The notes under the pieces were generated by a model. The model saw nothing but the letters and a program-made list of their open reading frames with translations, was not told the origin of the DNA and ran no database searches. Below are positions 35,027 through 46,049 of a stretch of DNA of 64,000 nt, piece by piece (the stretch's first letter is position 1; each line of letters starts with the position of its first letter). Source of the stretch: Sacculina carcini (lineage: Eukaryota > Arthropoda > Thecostraca > Sacculinidae). The stretch is from contig OU696582.1 of NCBI GenBank assembly GCA_916048095.2, forward strand, positions 3,991,001 through 4,055,000, given 5' to 3'. A program made the translations under genes and the position numbers.

Positions 35027-37141
35027 TCACATCGCTTGGCTGATCTTCCTCTCCGCGTCAGGTGGGGACCCACTTGGAGAGGCCAAGAGCTTCCGCTTAG
35101 ATGATCTCTTCACCTCCATTGCAGTGGTGGGAGTCGCTCTGTTGTGGGCGGAAGGTGGTGCGCTAGCAACCGCTGAGCGCGGAGAACCAGGCCCCGCGAT
35201 CGCATTGTGACCGGAAGATGATCGCCGATCGATTCTCCGCGAGTCCAGTCTCCGGATTTCCTCCGGATCGGAGACGACCACTCTGCCGGATTGGAGGTCT
35301 TCTGAGCGGCCGGCTTTTTGCCGCCCTGGCTAACCGGCATCGCTGCCGATTTACCAGCACGGTTCGTCGGCCGGTCGACCGGCCGATCGGTGATCCGCTG
35401 AGGTCGCCACTCAGCAGCCTGAAAAGACTGTTGGGGAGCGACCGGCTTAGGCCGCTGGGTTGCGGCCGTCTGGGGCCGCTGGGTCGCGGACGCCTGGGAC
35501 CGCTGGGGTGCGACCCTTGACGACCGCTGCATGGCAGCCTACTCAGGCCGCCGATCAACCGGTGTTGATTTGTTTACGGTTGCCAGCCTCAGGTACGACC
35601 ATATTGAGACCCATTGGTCCAGCCAGCTTCACAAAGCCGCCAAAAGTCAGCTTTTCCAGAAACGAGTCGACATACTATGGAAATTGAGCTGACTGTTTGA
35701 CCGTGCCGGCAAAGGACGGGCCCGACGGATGCGAGCTGCGATACACAGCACGCGCCTTGCCGAAACTGCACCGCTGGGCAGCCCGAATGGCCAGAATCTC
35801 CTTCTCCTTCAGCCATTCCGAGCAGTCACGCGACGAAGACGCATGATCCTGCAAGACCGCTGATCCTGCAATTGACTTATTACAATTTACATTCACAATC
35901 AGCAGCGATGTGCCGTTCGGGTGAGCAACGTCCGCAGATCTCAGCACGGTTACAGCAGGAGCTCGTATGCCCAAAACGTTGTCATCTGTAGCATCGCATT
36001 GGTTGGGTACGTAGGGGCGGACAAGGATACACTGTCGGGTGTTATCGATCTTGATGTCATCCGGCAGAACAGTACCGTCAAACGTGAAGAATAAAGAGTG
36101 CGTAGGCACCTCGCTACCCTCATGCCGTCGGACGGTGCACTCCACGCGGATGACACCCTGTGATGCCAATCCGTCAAAAACTTCATCATCATCTACACCC
36201 TCTAGCGCACAACAGAACAGAACACCTCAACGTGGTTCAATGTCGAGTGCGCACACACCGAGATGGGGTTGCTCACCCAACGTTTGTTTTTACCCGTTCC
36301 CACGCGATAACGAAACGTGGTCGCCTTTATCGTGCGAGCTGCTGCCGTCTCAGTGCCGTATTTTACCATCAGATATATCATGTTGTCTGTTGGTCTCGAC
36401 AGGCACGTCGCCACTGTTTCTGAAACTGTCCATGCGATGGAACGGGTTCAAAGAGGATATTTTGGTTTTATCATCGGTGCTGGCAAACACCAACACCATC
36501 AGAGTTGGAGCAACAGGAGTGTCGTCGTGGTCGTGTCTCAAGGTATGACCACCTTTCGGCGGACTTGGTCGATCACCCGATGGACGACCAGCAGCTGGGG
36601 TGGTGGAAAGTTTTGAAGTCATGTGTTTGTTTCAAGTCTCTGTGCGCACGACCACGCTCCGCCCGGTACGAGTCCGCGGGAGATACAGCGCCAGACCCGG
36701 ACCAGTGACCCCCACTGGTCCATCTGGACTCAGCAACCGCACTCCCACTGCAAACGGCGGACACTGCACCGGGTGGGGCACATCTCGAGCACCAGGCACC
36801 TCACCCTTGACCCTCTTGAGCCCTATCCGGCCACCCGTGCCGGCGTCGGAACATTCTCTCCACTGTTGAGGAGCCAAACAGCGGCCCCGTCGGGGTTCGA
36901 CGCGCAGGCCAAAGACGAGCCTTGCATCACGCCATCACTACACTCCGGGTGACGTGACACTCAGCGGCCAGGATCCTGTTTGCCGATCCGACGGAGTTTG
37001 GTTTCCAGATGGTCGCTGGCTGCTAAACAGCTTCTCCGCCCTTTGACAGGTCTTGTTTTTCTTCCTACTGGTTGTCTGGCCACCCTCATCACTAGCATAG
37101 GCCAGTGGGGGAGACGGATTAGTCACCGACATTTCGACCAT
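35027..37141 (-). pseudogene. LINE ORF1 (Gag-like) remnant
   Basis: The N-terminal part begins near 37141 (MVEMSVTNPSPPLAYASDE). The conserved Gag core follows in shifted frames: ISSLNPFHRMDSF (about 36450), SVCAHSTLNHVEV (about 36230), then ASQGVIRVECTVRR and DGTVLPDDIKI (36169-36050), and CSEWLKEKEILAIRAAQRC (about 35820). The last resembles the CP-W-x-x-E-K-E-I segment that follows zinc knuckles in I-clade and related Gag proteins. The zinc-knuckle cysteines are mostly lost. The C-terminal third is a GC-rich Pro/Arg/Ser tract (35560-35030). Confidence 0.65.
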
Positions 37142-37231
37142 GCGTCTGGTTGTACCGGGTTACATGTTACCAGTAGCAGGCTGATACCTGACCAGACATG
37201 TCTGCCTTTAGTCGACTTTTACGACACGCGA

Positions 37232-37306
37232 CACATCGACATCGAAGCCAAGGTCGTCCAGGAAGGCCACAACCTCAATAATAGTTAGATCACAGTGTGC
37301 AGACAT
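37232..37306 (-). pseudogene. piggyBac transposase pseudogene, N-terminal 25 codons
   Basis: ATG at 37306-37304 opens a frame of 25 codons (MSAHCDLTIIEVVAFLDDLG...) that reaches the LINE target duplication. The same frame resumes at 31056 with VEAAILPS before meeting stops. An acidic N-terminus with a hydrophobic VDVVE-type stretch is usual for piggyBac-type transposases. This explains the LINE insertion site and supports reading 27.9-37.5 kb as one old element. Confidence 0.55.
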
Positions 37307-37370
37307 AGTATTGAAAAATAACCGACATTTGAAAGACACCACTATACGCGGTGTACCCTACGGCGCTCTC

Positions 37371-37525
37371 CGGCAGTGATCTATTTTTCGGTCACCCTGA
37401 AATACCTAGAAGATAACATCCTAATTTATTTTCGTATTTCACCATATATTAAGAACCTGAATATACAAAATATAGCTAATTTAAATTAGCCAGCTTCATG
37501 AATTTTATGGTCGCCGGTTAATGGG
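37371..37525. repeat. piggyBac right terminal region
   Basis: Starts CCGGCAGTGATCTATTTTTC with the decayed palindrome GTGATCTATTTTTCGGTCAC (37376-37395) and ends with the 13 bp terminus GCCGGTTAATGGG (37513-37525). Confidence 0.5.
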
Positions 37526-38026
37526 CAAATCCCGTGTTTTGTATGTTCATCATTTGTGTGTGTGTGTGTGTGGGTGTGTGTGTGGGTGCCGGTGTGTGTG
37601 CGAGAGTAGCCTGTTGGTTGTGTTTAATGAAAAAACGATCTTCCTTTCCTCTTCTAGCCAACAAGCAGCCGTTCTCGTGTTGTTCGAGTCTTTCACATAG
37701 TTACCATGACAACGCAGGATTATATGTAGTATATCAATACATCGCTCACATGATGCATAATTCTAACAGAAAAATTGTCTGTGAAAACAACAAGCCAATA
37801 TTTTATCTAGAAAATAAAAATATACTACAGTAAATTTGTCCATATGTCACATACGTATGTGAATACTTTACCAACAACTAAGCAGTACGTAAAATTTTCA
37901 TTCTGTGATTAATCTGACGGTGTCAATTGAGATAAAAAACGTGAAATGTGAGTGAAATACACTTCGAAACCTTTATTTGTTTTAACAACACAATATTGTC
38001 AAAGACAGTTGTTGTTATTATTCCAG
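37526..38026. other. Upstream region of the DRC5-like gene, no other gene seen
   Basis: Contains a TG-rich microsatellite (37550-37605). It ends in a pyrimidine-rich GTTATTATTCCAG (38014-38026) directly before an ATG, a good 3' splice site. A 5' untranslated exon may lie in or upstream of this stretch; no promoter could be identified. Confidence 0.5.
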
Positions 38027-39628
38027 ATGACGGCTTTTCCAAGCTATGGCTTATTTCCACCGAGCTCTAACAAATTACTGATTCTAGCTGAACGAACTTT
38101 GAAATCTGAAGACAAGAATTGGGATCGTTTCTTGGTGAAAACCTTGAAGGCAATATGTCTTCAAGCACTTGCGGAGTTTATTTCAGATTTCCCTGTAGTT
38201 GACCAGCTGAATGGTAAAGACAAGCTCAGACTTCTGGAGCTAATACCAACTAACCTGCCATTACAACTGCAGGCTCATTACATTGATGATGAAGCTTACT
38301 GGAAAAAATGTTGTAAAGACAAAGGCTACGTTGTTAACATCGCAAATCATGACAATAGTTGGAAGACAGGATTCATGGAGAGGTGCGTGAGAGACTGCGT
38401 GCACAATTACCACCCAGATCGAGATGATTTCAGCTTACTGAAAGATAACATAAAGACATGTTCTCCATTCGTGCAGCGTTTGTCAGTGGAGCAGCTATGG
38501 CACAGGACAGCGCCAGATAGTACAATGACATATTTCCGAAACCAGGGCAATGAAGATGACGAGATCGAATCAGCTCAATTTCGCAAGGAATGCCAGTGTC
38601 TCAAGTGGTCCGAAATACTTCCACTTCTGTCCAACATTCACACTCTGGCAGTAACATACAGCGTTTACAATTGTGGGACCAGATTTTATTGGAGTCAAAT
38701 GAAGATGCCTATTGGAGATTGTGACGATCTTTGCAATGGTATCAAAACTCTATCGAAGCTCACATCCCTAAGTCTATGTCGGTCCAATATAGATGACATT
38801 CTCGTAGCGTGTATATCAGGCGGACTTCGCGATATTTCCTCCGTTGAATATCTCGATTTATCTCATAACAAGATTGGCAACTCCGGCATGAAAGAAGTTA
38901 GCGCACTTTTGCTTTCACTGAAGAATATCAAAGCATTTCGAGTGAACAACAACATTTTCACTGCTGAAGGAGCTGAATATCTGGCCTACTGCATGCGTCA
39001 TCACCCACTACTGGCTTGTGTGGATGTTTCTCTTAACAAAATCTCCGATGAAGGCGGCGCTAAGATATGTCAAGCGCTCTATCAGAACCCGAGATTTAAG
39101 TGCATCTCTATGGCTTGTTGCCGAATCAGAAAAAAAACAGGTCGAGCATTGAAGCACGTTTTGAGTGTGAGTCCAGATCTGGAGTCAGTCGATGTGTCCG
39201 GCAATCACCTGGGACATGAGGTTGGTGCTTTTATCGTCCATGGTGTGACAGCCAGTAACAGCATTCGACATTTGGACGTACGCATGTGCGCACTGGGCGA
39301 CGAGTGTTGTTACGAGATCCACCGTAAACTGCTGATGAATCAGAATCTATATGACAAGGATTGCGTTCCAATGGTTAAGTATAACAGCTTTATTTTCCGC
39401 AAAAATGATAAAAAGCCGACCGGAAGCAGTATCAAAGAAGGCATCAAGTTGCACGAGTCGTCCAACTCGTTAAGTTCTTCTACACGTTTATCTGTCTCTT
39501 TACACACGTCAGCAACACGAAAAGTGTCAACAATTTTGCAGGACACAAACAATAGAAATATTTCCACAATGAAAGACGCAGCCGTCAAGATCGTCAGCAA
39601 GATCACATCCGAGACCAAGGTTGCTTGA
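38027..39628 (+). CDS. DRC5/Tcte1: Dynein regulatory complex subunit 5 (TCTE1)-like LRR protein
   Basis: 533 residues in one intact exon from ATG 38027, which follows a splice acceptor; an in-frame ATG at 37952 would add 25 residues that look like intron-derived sequence. The N-terminal region has the family signature DEAYWKKCC followed by SWKTGFMERCVRD and PFVQRLSVEQLW (residues about 87-160). A Y-x-V-x-x-CG-x-x-F-x-W segment is near residue 220, then five to six ribonuclease-inhibitor-type leucine-rich repeats (about 245-450: LDLSHNKIGNSGMKEV, VDVSLNKISDEGGAKI, VDVSGNHLGHEVG). The Ser/Thr-rich tail is divergent. In the family the protein sits in the nexin-dynein regulatory complex of motile cilia and sperm flagella. 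It is the only apparent host gene here, surrounded by mobile elements. Confidence 0.87.
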   Translation: MTAFPSYGLFPPSSNKLLILAERTLKSEDKNWDRFLVKTLKAICLQALAEFISDFPVVDQLNGKDKLRLLELIPTNLPLQLQAHYIDDEAYWKKCCKDKGYVVNIANHDNSWKTGFMERCVRDCVHNYHPDRDDFSLLKDNIKTCSPFVQRLSVEQLWHRTAPDSTMTYFRNQGNEDDEIESAQFRKECQCLKWSEILPLLSNIHTLAVTYSVYNCGTRFYWSQMKMPIGDCDDLCNGIKTLSKLTSLSLCRSNIDDILVACISGGLRDISSVEYLDLSHNKIGNSGMKEVSALLLSLKNIKAFRVNNNIFTAEGAEYLAYCMRHHPLLACVDVSLNKISDEGGAKICQALYQNPRFKCISMACCRIRKKTGRALKHVLSVSPDLESVDVSGNHLGHEVGAFIVHGVTASNSIRHLDVRMCALGDECCYEIHRKLLMNQNLYDKDCVPMVKYNSFIFRKNDKKPTGSSIKEGIKLHESSNSLSSSTRLSVSLHTSATRKVSTILQDTNNRNISTMKDAAVKIVSKITSETKVA

Positions 39629-40075
39629 TAAGCATGTACAAATAATACAACATACAACTAATTATTTCATTGATTGCCACTTTGAGCTGTCATGATGTCG
39701 ATGACAAAATTGGTTAATAATTATCGAAAAATATATTGAAAAACACGACTGATGCCAGTGCAGTGTTTTGTATCGTAAGTTATGCCTAGGTTCCCGATAG
39801 TGGCGAAGCTAGGCTATCTGCCGCCCACTTAATATACTTGCGGGTCGCATAGCCGCAAGCAAATCACTGTGCGCTTCAACACAGCTGTATACAAATCAGA
39901 AAGTACATATGCTCAAAAGACGAGCCACTTCTAATAGGGAATGCTACCAGTCACCTAACCCGATGTCTGCGCAGAATTGCAAGCAAGCTAGACGCATAAG
40001 CCCACAAAAATATTCTCACGCACACACACACATATACTACGTATACATGCTCTGAGTCTTCAAAAAAGTAGAGCC
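39629..40075. other. 3' flank of the DRC5-like gene, nothing recognised
   Basis: No open frame of note; a short CACACA run at 40019-40032. No canonical AATAAA was found close to the stop codon. Confidence 0.5.
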
Positions 40076-40345
40076 AAAAAAGATATAAAGAAGTACAATT
40101 TCCCTCAAGTTTCGTGGTCTAGATTTTTGGAATAGAATACCGCAAAATATAAAAGGACAGCCAACAACAAGTAAATTCAAAGAAAATTATGATCTCTGGA
40201 AGGTAGGAGACACAAGTTTCTGGCTCATTCCTGCGCGAACAACTCGGTAAGAACTCGGTAAGAACTAAGACAAATAGCACTACGCCTCCACAAAGAAATA
40301 GCTGAATAACTGTAACTTGATTGACTTGATTAACAAATTTTGAAA
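40076..40345 (+). mobile_element. 3' end fragment of a LINE (ORF2 C-terminus and tail)
   Basis: Translates as FRGLDFWNRIPQNIKGQ near 40115-40165 followed by SKFKENYDLW, which matches the LWNxLPxxI...F...L end of many LINE ORF2 proteins. It ends with a TTGATTGACTTGATTAAC tail repeat. 5'-truncated, as is usual for LINE insertions. Confidence 0.5.
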
Positions 40346-40782
40346 CTTCTCTGAAAACAGTTCAACATGAAACAGTAAGTGTTTCCTTGTCAAGTATTGT
40401 TATATGAGTTTTTCAGCCACAAAAACTTGCATTCGACACAATTGTCAGTCACATGATAAAAATGACTGCTTAGTGTGCTAAGTTCTAGAAGCCTTGTCAC
40501 CCAGTTGACAGCGGCGTGGACGTTACATTTGTCGGCATGCATTGTTGTATTTGTGTAATGTCATGTGAAAATAAAATATCATAAATACAAAATAAGTGAC
40601 ACCTCAAGGCAGCGACCAATAAACGAGATGTCACTATGTTGTCAGCTGATATATTCAAGGTTATCAACGGAACGGCGTTGCTTAGCAGCAGCAGAAGCGG
40701 TCAAAGTGTATTTATGTATTGAATCTTGTAGTTTTAGAAAATTGCATTCATCACGCAATTCTAAGCCGCTTTTCAATACATA

Positions 40783-41105
40783 TGTTGTGTGATTGTGTGC
40801 GGCTTACTGTATATATGTCTGGGCGTATGACTTATATTTAGGATTCGTAGTTCACTGTGTTTATAAGTGTGTGTTTGTGTGTAGGCGTATTTTTTCTGTC
40901 CCTCGGCGGCGAGCATGTGACCAGCTCGCCGCTGATTGGTTGTGTGCAAACTAAGAGTGCGTGTACGTGTGCGTCCCCGTATGCTGCGGCGAGTGATAAG
41001 TCGTGTTCGAGGTCGTATGGTCGCGGTGTGACATCTTGTCGGCGCGCGTTGGGTAGCGATGCACCGCGAATCTCTCTGTAAATATATTTTTCTTTTCTTT
41101 TTACA
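40783..41105 (+). repeat. Solo LTR related to the TRIM-like element at 25.9 kb
   Basis: Begins TGTTGTGTGATTGTGTGCGG and ends CTTTTTACA. It shares CGTGTTCGAGG, GTGTGACATCTTGTCGGCGC and CTGTAAATATATTTTTC with the LTRs at 25893 and 26735, but has about 160 extra bases in its 5' half. No internal region follows and no target duplication is evident. Confidence 0.55.
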
Positions 41106-41267
41106 ACAAACTTGACTAAAGTGAATCTACAAATGAACCTAGTGAAACATCAATTTCAGGTCATTATGAACTCTGTCCTCAAAGTGAAAGCATCACTAGT
41201 ATTTTATAGCCTCACTAGTATTCCGTTGCGAGGACTGGGGCCCCCAAATGCAACACTTTGGGTCCTA

Positions 41268-41546
41268 TAGTGTTTACATGCATATTTGGACTTTAATGCA
41301 TTGTGTGTGTGTGTGTGTGTCCATGTAGTAATTCGTGTTGAATATTGTTGCGCTTTTACGGTGAAGGCCACGTAGACCTGAATAGAAGCGGTCTAGGCGA
41401 AAAGGTAAGGAAGTTAGGTATCTGGGTATTCTGTTGGGCGATTTCGCAAAGGTCGGTTAGATTCAAGAAGATGAGTTTTGTTACTGGTTATTTACTGGTT
41501 TCAAATTTCGTGTCTTCTAACGTCGACACTACATATTGGCGACGAG
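41268..41546 (+). repeat. Truncated 5' LTR and primer-binding site of the Mag-like element
   Basis: Parallels 45595-46049 (TGTTTACGCGTATATTTGG, GTCCATGTAGTAATTCGTGT, TTCTAACGTCGACACTACA) but lacks a ~190 bp internal stretch present in the 3' LTR and everything upstream. It ends at 41533, followed by TTGGCGACGAG (41536-41546) as primer site. Confidence 0.72.
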
Positions 41547-41597
41547 CTTCATTCCCACTGTTAAATTTCAGGTTGGTGATATAAATTTCACTTAAAC

Positions 41598-42480
41598 ATG
41601 GACAGCGTAACTTCACCTGCCACATTTTTGTTGAAACCCGGCAAACCCGTGGTCTCCTGGAGGGAATGGAAATTATCATTCGATCATTATATGACTGCCA
41701 TCGACTGCGATTCCTTTTCACATGCCCCTAGTAGAGCTATTTTGCTTCATTGCGTGGGCTCAGAAGCGCAGTGGGCATTTCTGGTGCTGCCACCGAGTCC
41801 CAAAATTGAGGGAGAGACCAACTACTCCAGAACAATGCGATTAATAGACTTATTCTACGCACCCAAGGTGAACGTAATTGCAGAGAATCATCTACCGACA
41901 ACGACGCCAACAAATCACAGAATCCACTGCTGATTATGTCTCTGCTCTGCGAAGCCTCAGCGCTAACTGCAAGTTTGGTGCACTCAATCACGAGCTCATC
42001 CGTGACCAAGTCGTTGAACACACCGTGCACCCCAGGTTGATAGAGCGGATTTTGCCAGACGCTGCTCTCACGCTGGATTCGTTGCTGAGCATTGTAGAGG
42101 CATATGGAAATCGAAACAACAATAAGCGATAATGGGAGTGCAACAAGCAACGGACCAGAGAGTCAACTCAGCTGACTTGGACATCGCGAGGGTCAACAGG
42201 AAATATCTCAACACACCAGCGTAATTCAACTGAGTCGAGATGTTCACATTGTGGACAACAGCACGACTTGCCACGATCTCAATTATTTCCGGCTCGTTCA
42301 TCTGCGTGCCATGTGCGCGGCCGTAATGGTCACTGGTCAATCATGTATCAGTCATCTCGAACCAAGCAGAGCACCAGCATCAGTCGACAAGTCCGGACAT
42401 ATGGTGCCAAACCAATGGCAAAACGCCAGTTAAGTGTGTCAAGATCCTCTCGTGTAACGTGCCGGCATCGAAGAAGATGA
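41598..42480 (+). pseudogene. gag: Gag remnant of the Mag-like element
   Basis: ATG 41598 opens a capsid-type frame (PGKPVVSWREWKLSFDHYM). A frameshift near 41890 moves to RQRRQQITESTADYVSALR and DQVVEHTVHPRLIERIL, typical of Mag-clade Gag. Knuckle cysteines are still visible after further frame changes (CSHCGQQ near 42245, CHVRGRNGHW near 42310). Not functional. Confidence 0.72.
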
Positions 42481-44625
42481 TGTGTTCCGCTCCCATCAGC
42501 GTCGACGAATCTGGCTCTGTGGCTCAAACCGCACTTCAGGTTGACACAGGGGCAAATGTGTCAGTTTTGAGTCTGTCGCTGGCCAATAATAATTTCAAGG
42601 GCTTCACAGTGCATGATACTGACACACAGCTCTACGGCGTCGGTCAGCAACGGTTAACAGTGGTGGGCACTCTACCAACCACTGTGATGGTCAACAACCA
42701 CACGACCCACGTCAACTTCTATGTAATCGACACCCACACAACTGAAGGGCTGCTGGGTCTCGACGCGTTGACAAACCTAGGGTTTACGATCCATCCGAAT
42801 CAAGGCACCGTGTCTTCAGTGTCGTACGAAATAACAGATTTGTTTTCATGTAATCAACAGTTGACTCCACCACTTCCAGCTACCACCGGCTATCATCACA
42901 GGACTGTTATGAAGGGAGATGCACGGCCCGTGAGATCGACGCTCCGTAGTCTACCCATAGCGGTACGACAGGTGTCTCAGATGCTCAAGCAACTGCAGGC
43001 TGAAGACACAATCGAGCGCTGTGAATCGTCCGGATGGATCAATCCCATCGTTGTGGTACGTAAAAAGTCGGGGGATCTGCGGTTGTGTATTGATCTACGA
43101 GGACCGAATCGGCACATAATCAGCGAAGTACACCCTCTGCCCACAATTCAAGAGCTGCAAATCCAGCTGCGTGGTAGATTTTCCCATAATTGGACTTGAG
43201 GTCAGCTTACCACCAGATGCTGCTAGAGCCGTCGTCAAGATCAATCACAACTTATATAACGCATGATGGCCTTTATCGATTCAAACGCGTGCCTTTCGGC
43301 TTGGTTTCCGCCGGTGTTGCATTTCAACGGTTAATGGATGAGATTCTCGACGGTATTCCTGGATGATGCCACTACATTGAAATCTTTGTGTGCGGGTCCA
43401 GCAGACAGGAGAACGACTAACGTCGGCAACAAGTCCTCAGCCGACTGAAAGAGGTAAACGTAAACGCTGAACGAGGCCAAATCTGCGTGATGCCACACAT
43501 ATATCAGATTCTGTGGATACATGGTCTCAGAAGAGAGTATATTCCTCTGTGATCACCACGTGGGAGCTGTGCGGGACGCACCTGTACCAAGTGACGGTAA
43601 AAAACCGCGCAGTTTTTTTGGGAAAATGTGGTTGGATGTCACTATATGTTGCAGGTTATGCCGAGTTGACCGCACCACTTTTTGAGCTCCTGCAGAAAGG
43701 CTCTACGTTCACATGGGCGGCACGACACCACGACGCTTTCCAGTGGGTAAAATTTCTTTTGGTGGCTGCACAGCCACTTCACGTTTTCGATCCTGACAAA
43801 CGCACACTGGTGACCACTGATGTCAGTGGAAGAGGTGCAGCAGCCCTCCTGTCCCAGCTTGACTCCGCCGGAAATGAGTAGATAAGCGTGTTTTGGAGTC
43901 GACGGTTCTCGCAGGCCGAACAAATAAACTCCGTGACTGAACGGGAGGTTCTGACCGCCGTTGAAGCAATTGAACGGTGGAAGATCTTCCTCTGGAGACG
44001 TCACTTAGTGCTCCGGTGTTGTCTGCGGATTACAACGGCCGTGCTGGTGCGAGGATTGTTTAATCACAATAAGGCCTGATAACACATTAATTTGAGCTTC
44101 AATATGTTCCAAGCTCGCGTCCTCCAGGAGCTGACGCGCTGTCGCAATCGCCGGTGGATCAGGACACGTCCAACGCTCCCGATGTCGAGTTTATGGTTAT
44201 CGCAACCATGGAGAACGACGATACCTGCGTTACCGAGGCTGACATCCACGGCTAAGGATCTTCAACTGAGCGCCGTGCTACGCTTGTTGCAGTGCGGCTT
44301 TCCCAAGCACGCCGCTGATTGCACCGACGAGGCCAAACCATTTTTCGCCATTCGGCTTGAGTTGTCGGTCAACAACGGCGTGCTGGTTCGCGCCAGTCGC
44401 GAGCGAGTGTCACGACAGTAGTCCCGGAATAAGAAGAACTACGACAACAGACACGATGTCAAGCAACCCGATTTCTGTACTGGCGACCTGGTTCACGTGC
44501 GGCGGCCAGGAAATCTTCCAAAGCTGGAGAGACGCTTCGGTCCTCCTCTGCGGATTGTCGGTCGGAGAGGATCGTCTTTCTTCCTAGAGGACGGTTCAGT
44601 ACGAAACCCGTCGCATTAGGCCAAG
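42459..44625 (+). pseudogene. pol: Pol remnant of the Mag-like element (integrase core deleted)
   Basis: The longest intact piece (42459-43199) holds the protease (LQVDTGANVSVLSL) and the start of RT (MLKQLQAEDTIERCESSGWI, VVVRKKSGDLRLCIDLR). RT then decays through frameshifts (43200-43520); a tether/RNase H piece follows (LTAPLFELLQKG, LVTTDVSGRGAAALL, EREVLTAVEAIERW) to about 44050. At 44260-44410 the linker before integrase is visible (NNGVLVRASRE), but the next recognisable residues (near 44425-44600: FCTGDLVHVRRPG, LEDGSVRNPS) belong to the integrase C-terminal module, so the HHCC and DDE core were removed by a deletion near 44415. Confidence 0.72.
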
Positions 44626-44885
44626 GCGACGATGTCATTTTCCGAGATTATTCATCTGTGGCCTCCATCAGAATATAAGGATGCAGATGTCGACGCAGAG
44701 ATTCCGGTACCGGTGACCACGGGCGATACGAAGTCAGCGCCTGTCATCGAACAGCAAGACAATCTTCCTGCTGTGTCAACTTGCGATAAAGCTCAGGCGC
44801 ATGCTGAGGACGATCAAGGCGTTGGAACATCAGCAGAAACCGGGCACGAAGAACTCACTCCGTCAAGGCGTGGTCGCCGCAGAGT

Positions 44886-46049
44886 TATAACAAAGTTATA
44901 ATCAGACCAGTTTTCTATCTGTCAGTTTACTCAGTTTTTTTCTCTCTCTTTCTCAGTTTACGTTCGCGTTCTTTCGCGGCTTGCTTGTGCAGCTGTCGTT
45001 AGGCTAATTTATGTGTTAGAGCGACGCCCGTATTACACGGCGCCTGGTATGTTTGGCACGAGTGGAGTATGTGTGACAGTAATTAATGACCCTTTTTTGT
45101 ACGTTTGACTTTGCTGATCATCTCGAGGCAACACGCCTGTGTACTGTCAGATCGCGTTTAGAAATAGCTTGTGTCCCGGTTGAGTAGTTCGAGCAGTTTG
45201 GTCAGCTGGCAATTTCTTGCGAAATATGGTGCCAACGACGTGTGTTCGTAGGTATATAACCTTGGCTGTGCTTTTTGGTGGGTCAGTTGGTTTGGTTGGA
45301 CCGTCGACGTGCGAGGTAGGACTCACCACTCACTCAGGCAAGCCGTAATTAATTCATTAGATTTAAGAATAACTTTAACGTAGATTGACTGATTGCTGAA
45401 AATATACAATTCAAACTCAACTGGGTGATCATTACTTGTTATCGCGGACCACAACATCAAGAGGAACTATCAAGACTTCACGATCAGCCGAACGAAGATC
45501 AATATCACAACATATTATTATCATCGTTACAAGAGTGCGTCCAGGAAGATTGGTGGATTATGCCTAGTAATATATTATGTGCGGGATATATAATGTTTAC
45601 GCGTATATTTGGTCTTTAATGCGTTGTGTGTGTCCATGTAGTAATTCGTGTTGAATCTTGTTGCGCTTTTGCGGCGAAGGCCACGTAAACCTGAATGGGC
45701 GCGGCCTAACAGCAACAACAACAACGTGTATTTGCTATAGCGCCAGTAAAACACAAGCGCGAAAAACGGAAGACATCAATTGAGATAAAACAAGAATTGT
45801 AAAGAATATGGGAGAAATGAGCAGGTAAAAGATAGAGAAGTCACAAAACAACCAAAATGGGTAAATAGCAAGAACAAGCACAAGTCGAAAAGTAGGCACT
45901 AGTCGAAAGGTAAGGAAATTAGGTCTCTGGGTATTCTGTTGGGCGATTTCGCATAGGTGGGTTAGGTTCCAGAAGTTGAAGTTTGTTACTGGTCATTATA
46001 TTAATACATTCTGGTTTCTAATTAAGTGTCTTCTAACGTCGACACTACA
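44886..46049 (+). repeat. 3' LTR of the Mag-like element
   Basis: About 1,164 bp from TATAACAAAGTTATAATCAG to GACACTACA. The pol-derived frame ends in its first bases. It is duplicated at 54721-55913, where a ~28 bp insertion near 55100 (GGGGTTTACTGATAATAAGG) distinguishes the copies. Confidence 0.75.

Larger units (their letters stand above)
31068..37231 (-). mobile_element. Degenerate I-clade-like LINE, about 6.16 kb
   Basis: Minus-strand non-LTR retrotransposon with ORF1 (gag-like) and ORF2 (endonuclease, RT, RNase H) remnants. Its 3' end is an ATTCA-repeat tail (31068-31086) and it is flanked by the 11 bp target duplication CACATCGACAT (31057-31067, 37232-37242). It inserted into codon 25/26 of the piggyBac transposase, leaving the piggyBac frame continuous across the target. 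Many frameshifts and stops make it inactive. The RNase H domain and Gag type favour the I or a related clade. Confidence 0.8.
27881..37525 (-). mobile_element. Decayed piggyBac element carrying nested insertions
   Basis: The left end starts CCCATTAACCGGC next to TTAA (27877-27880), and the right end finishes with its reverse complement GCCGGTTAATGGG (37513-37525). This fits the 13 bp terminal repeats and TTAA target of piggyBac. Between them lie minus-strand fragments of a piggyBac-type transposase (37306-37232 and 31067 to about 29790), separated by a LINE. The right flank (CAAA) is not TTAA, so that end is either mutated or not the original partner. The gypsy gag fragment and the MITE lie inside the same span. 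Confidence 0.6.
41268..46049 (+). mobile_element. Decayed Mag-like gypsy retrotransposon
   Basis: Truncated 5' LTR (41268-41533), primer site TTGGCGACGAG, gag, then protease/RT/RNase H remnants, and a full-length 3' LTR (44886-46049, about 1.16 kb). The coding region carries many frameshifts, and the integrase zinc finger and catalytic core are missing. Its 3' LTR and downstream flank are duplicated at 54.7-56.5 kb. Confidence 0.78.

Noticed and set aside
34992..36952. Plus-strand frames opposite the LINE ORF1 region
   Set aside because: Antisense to GC-rich ORF1 remnants; only the minus strand shows Gag-type motifs.
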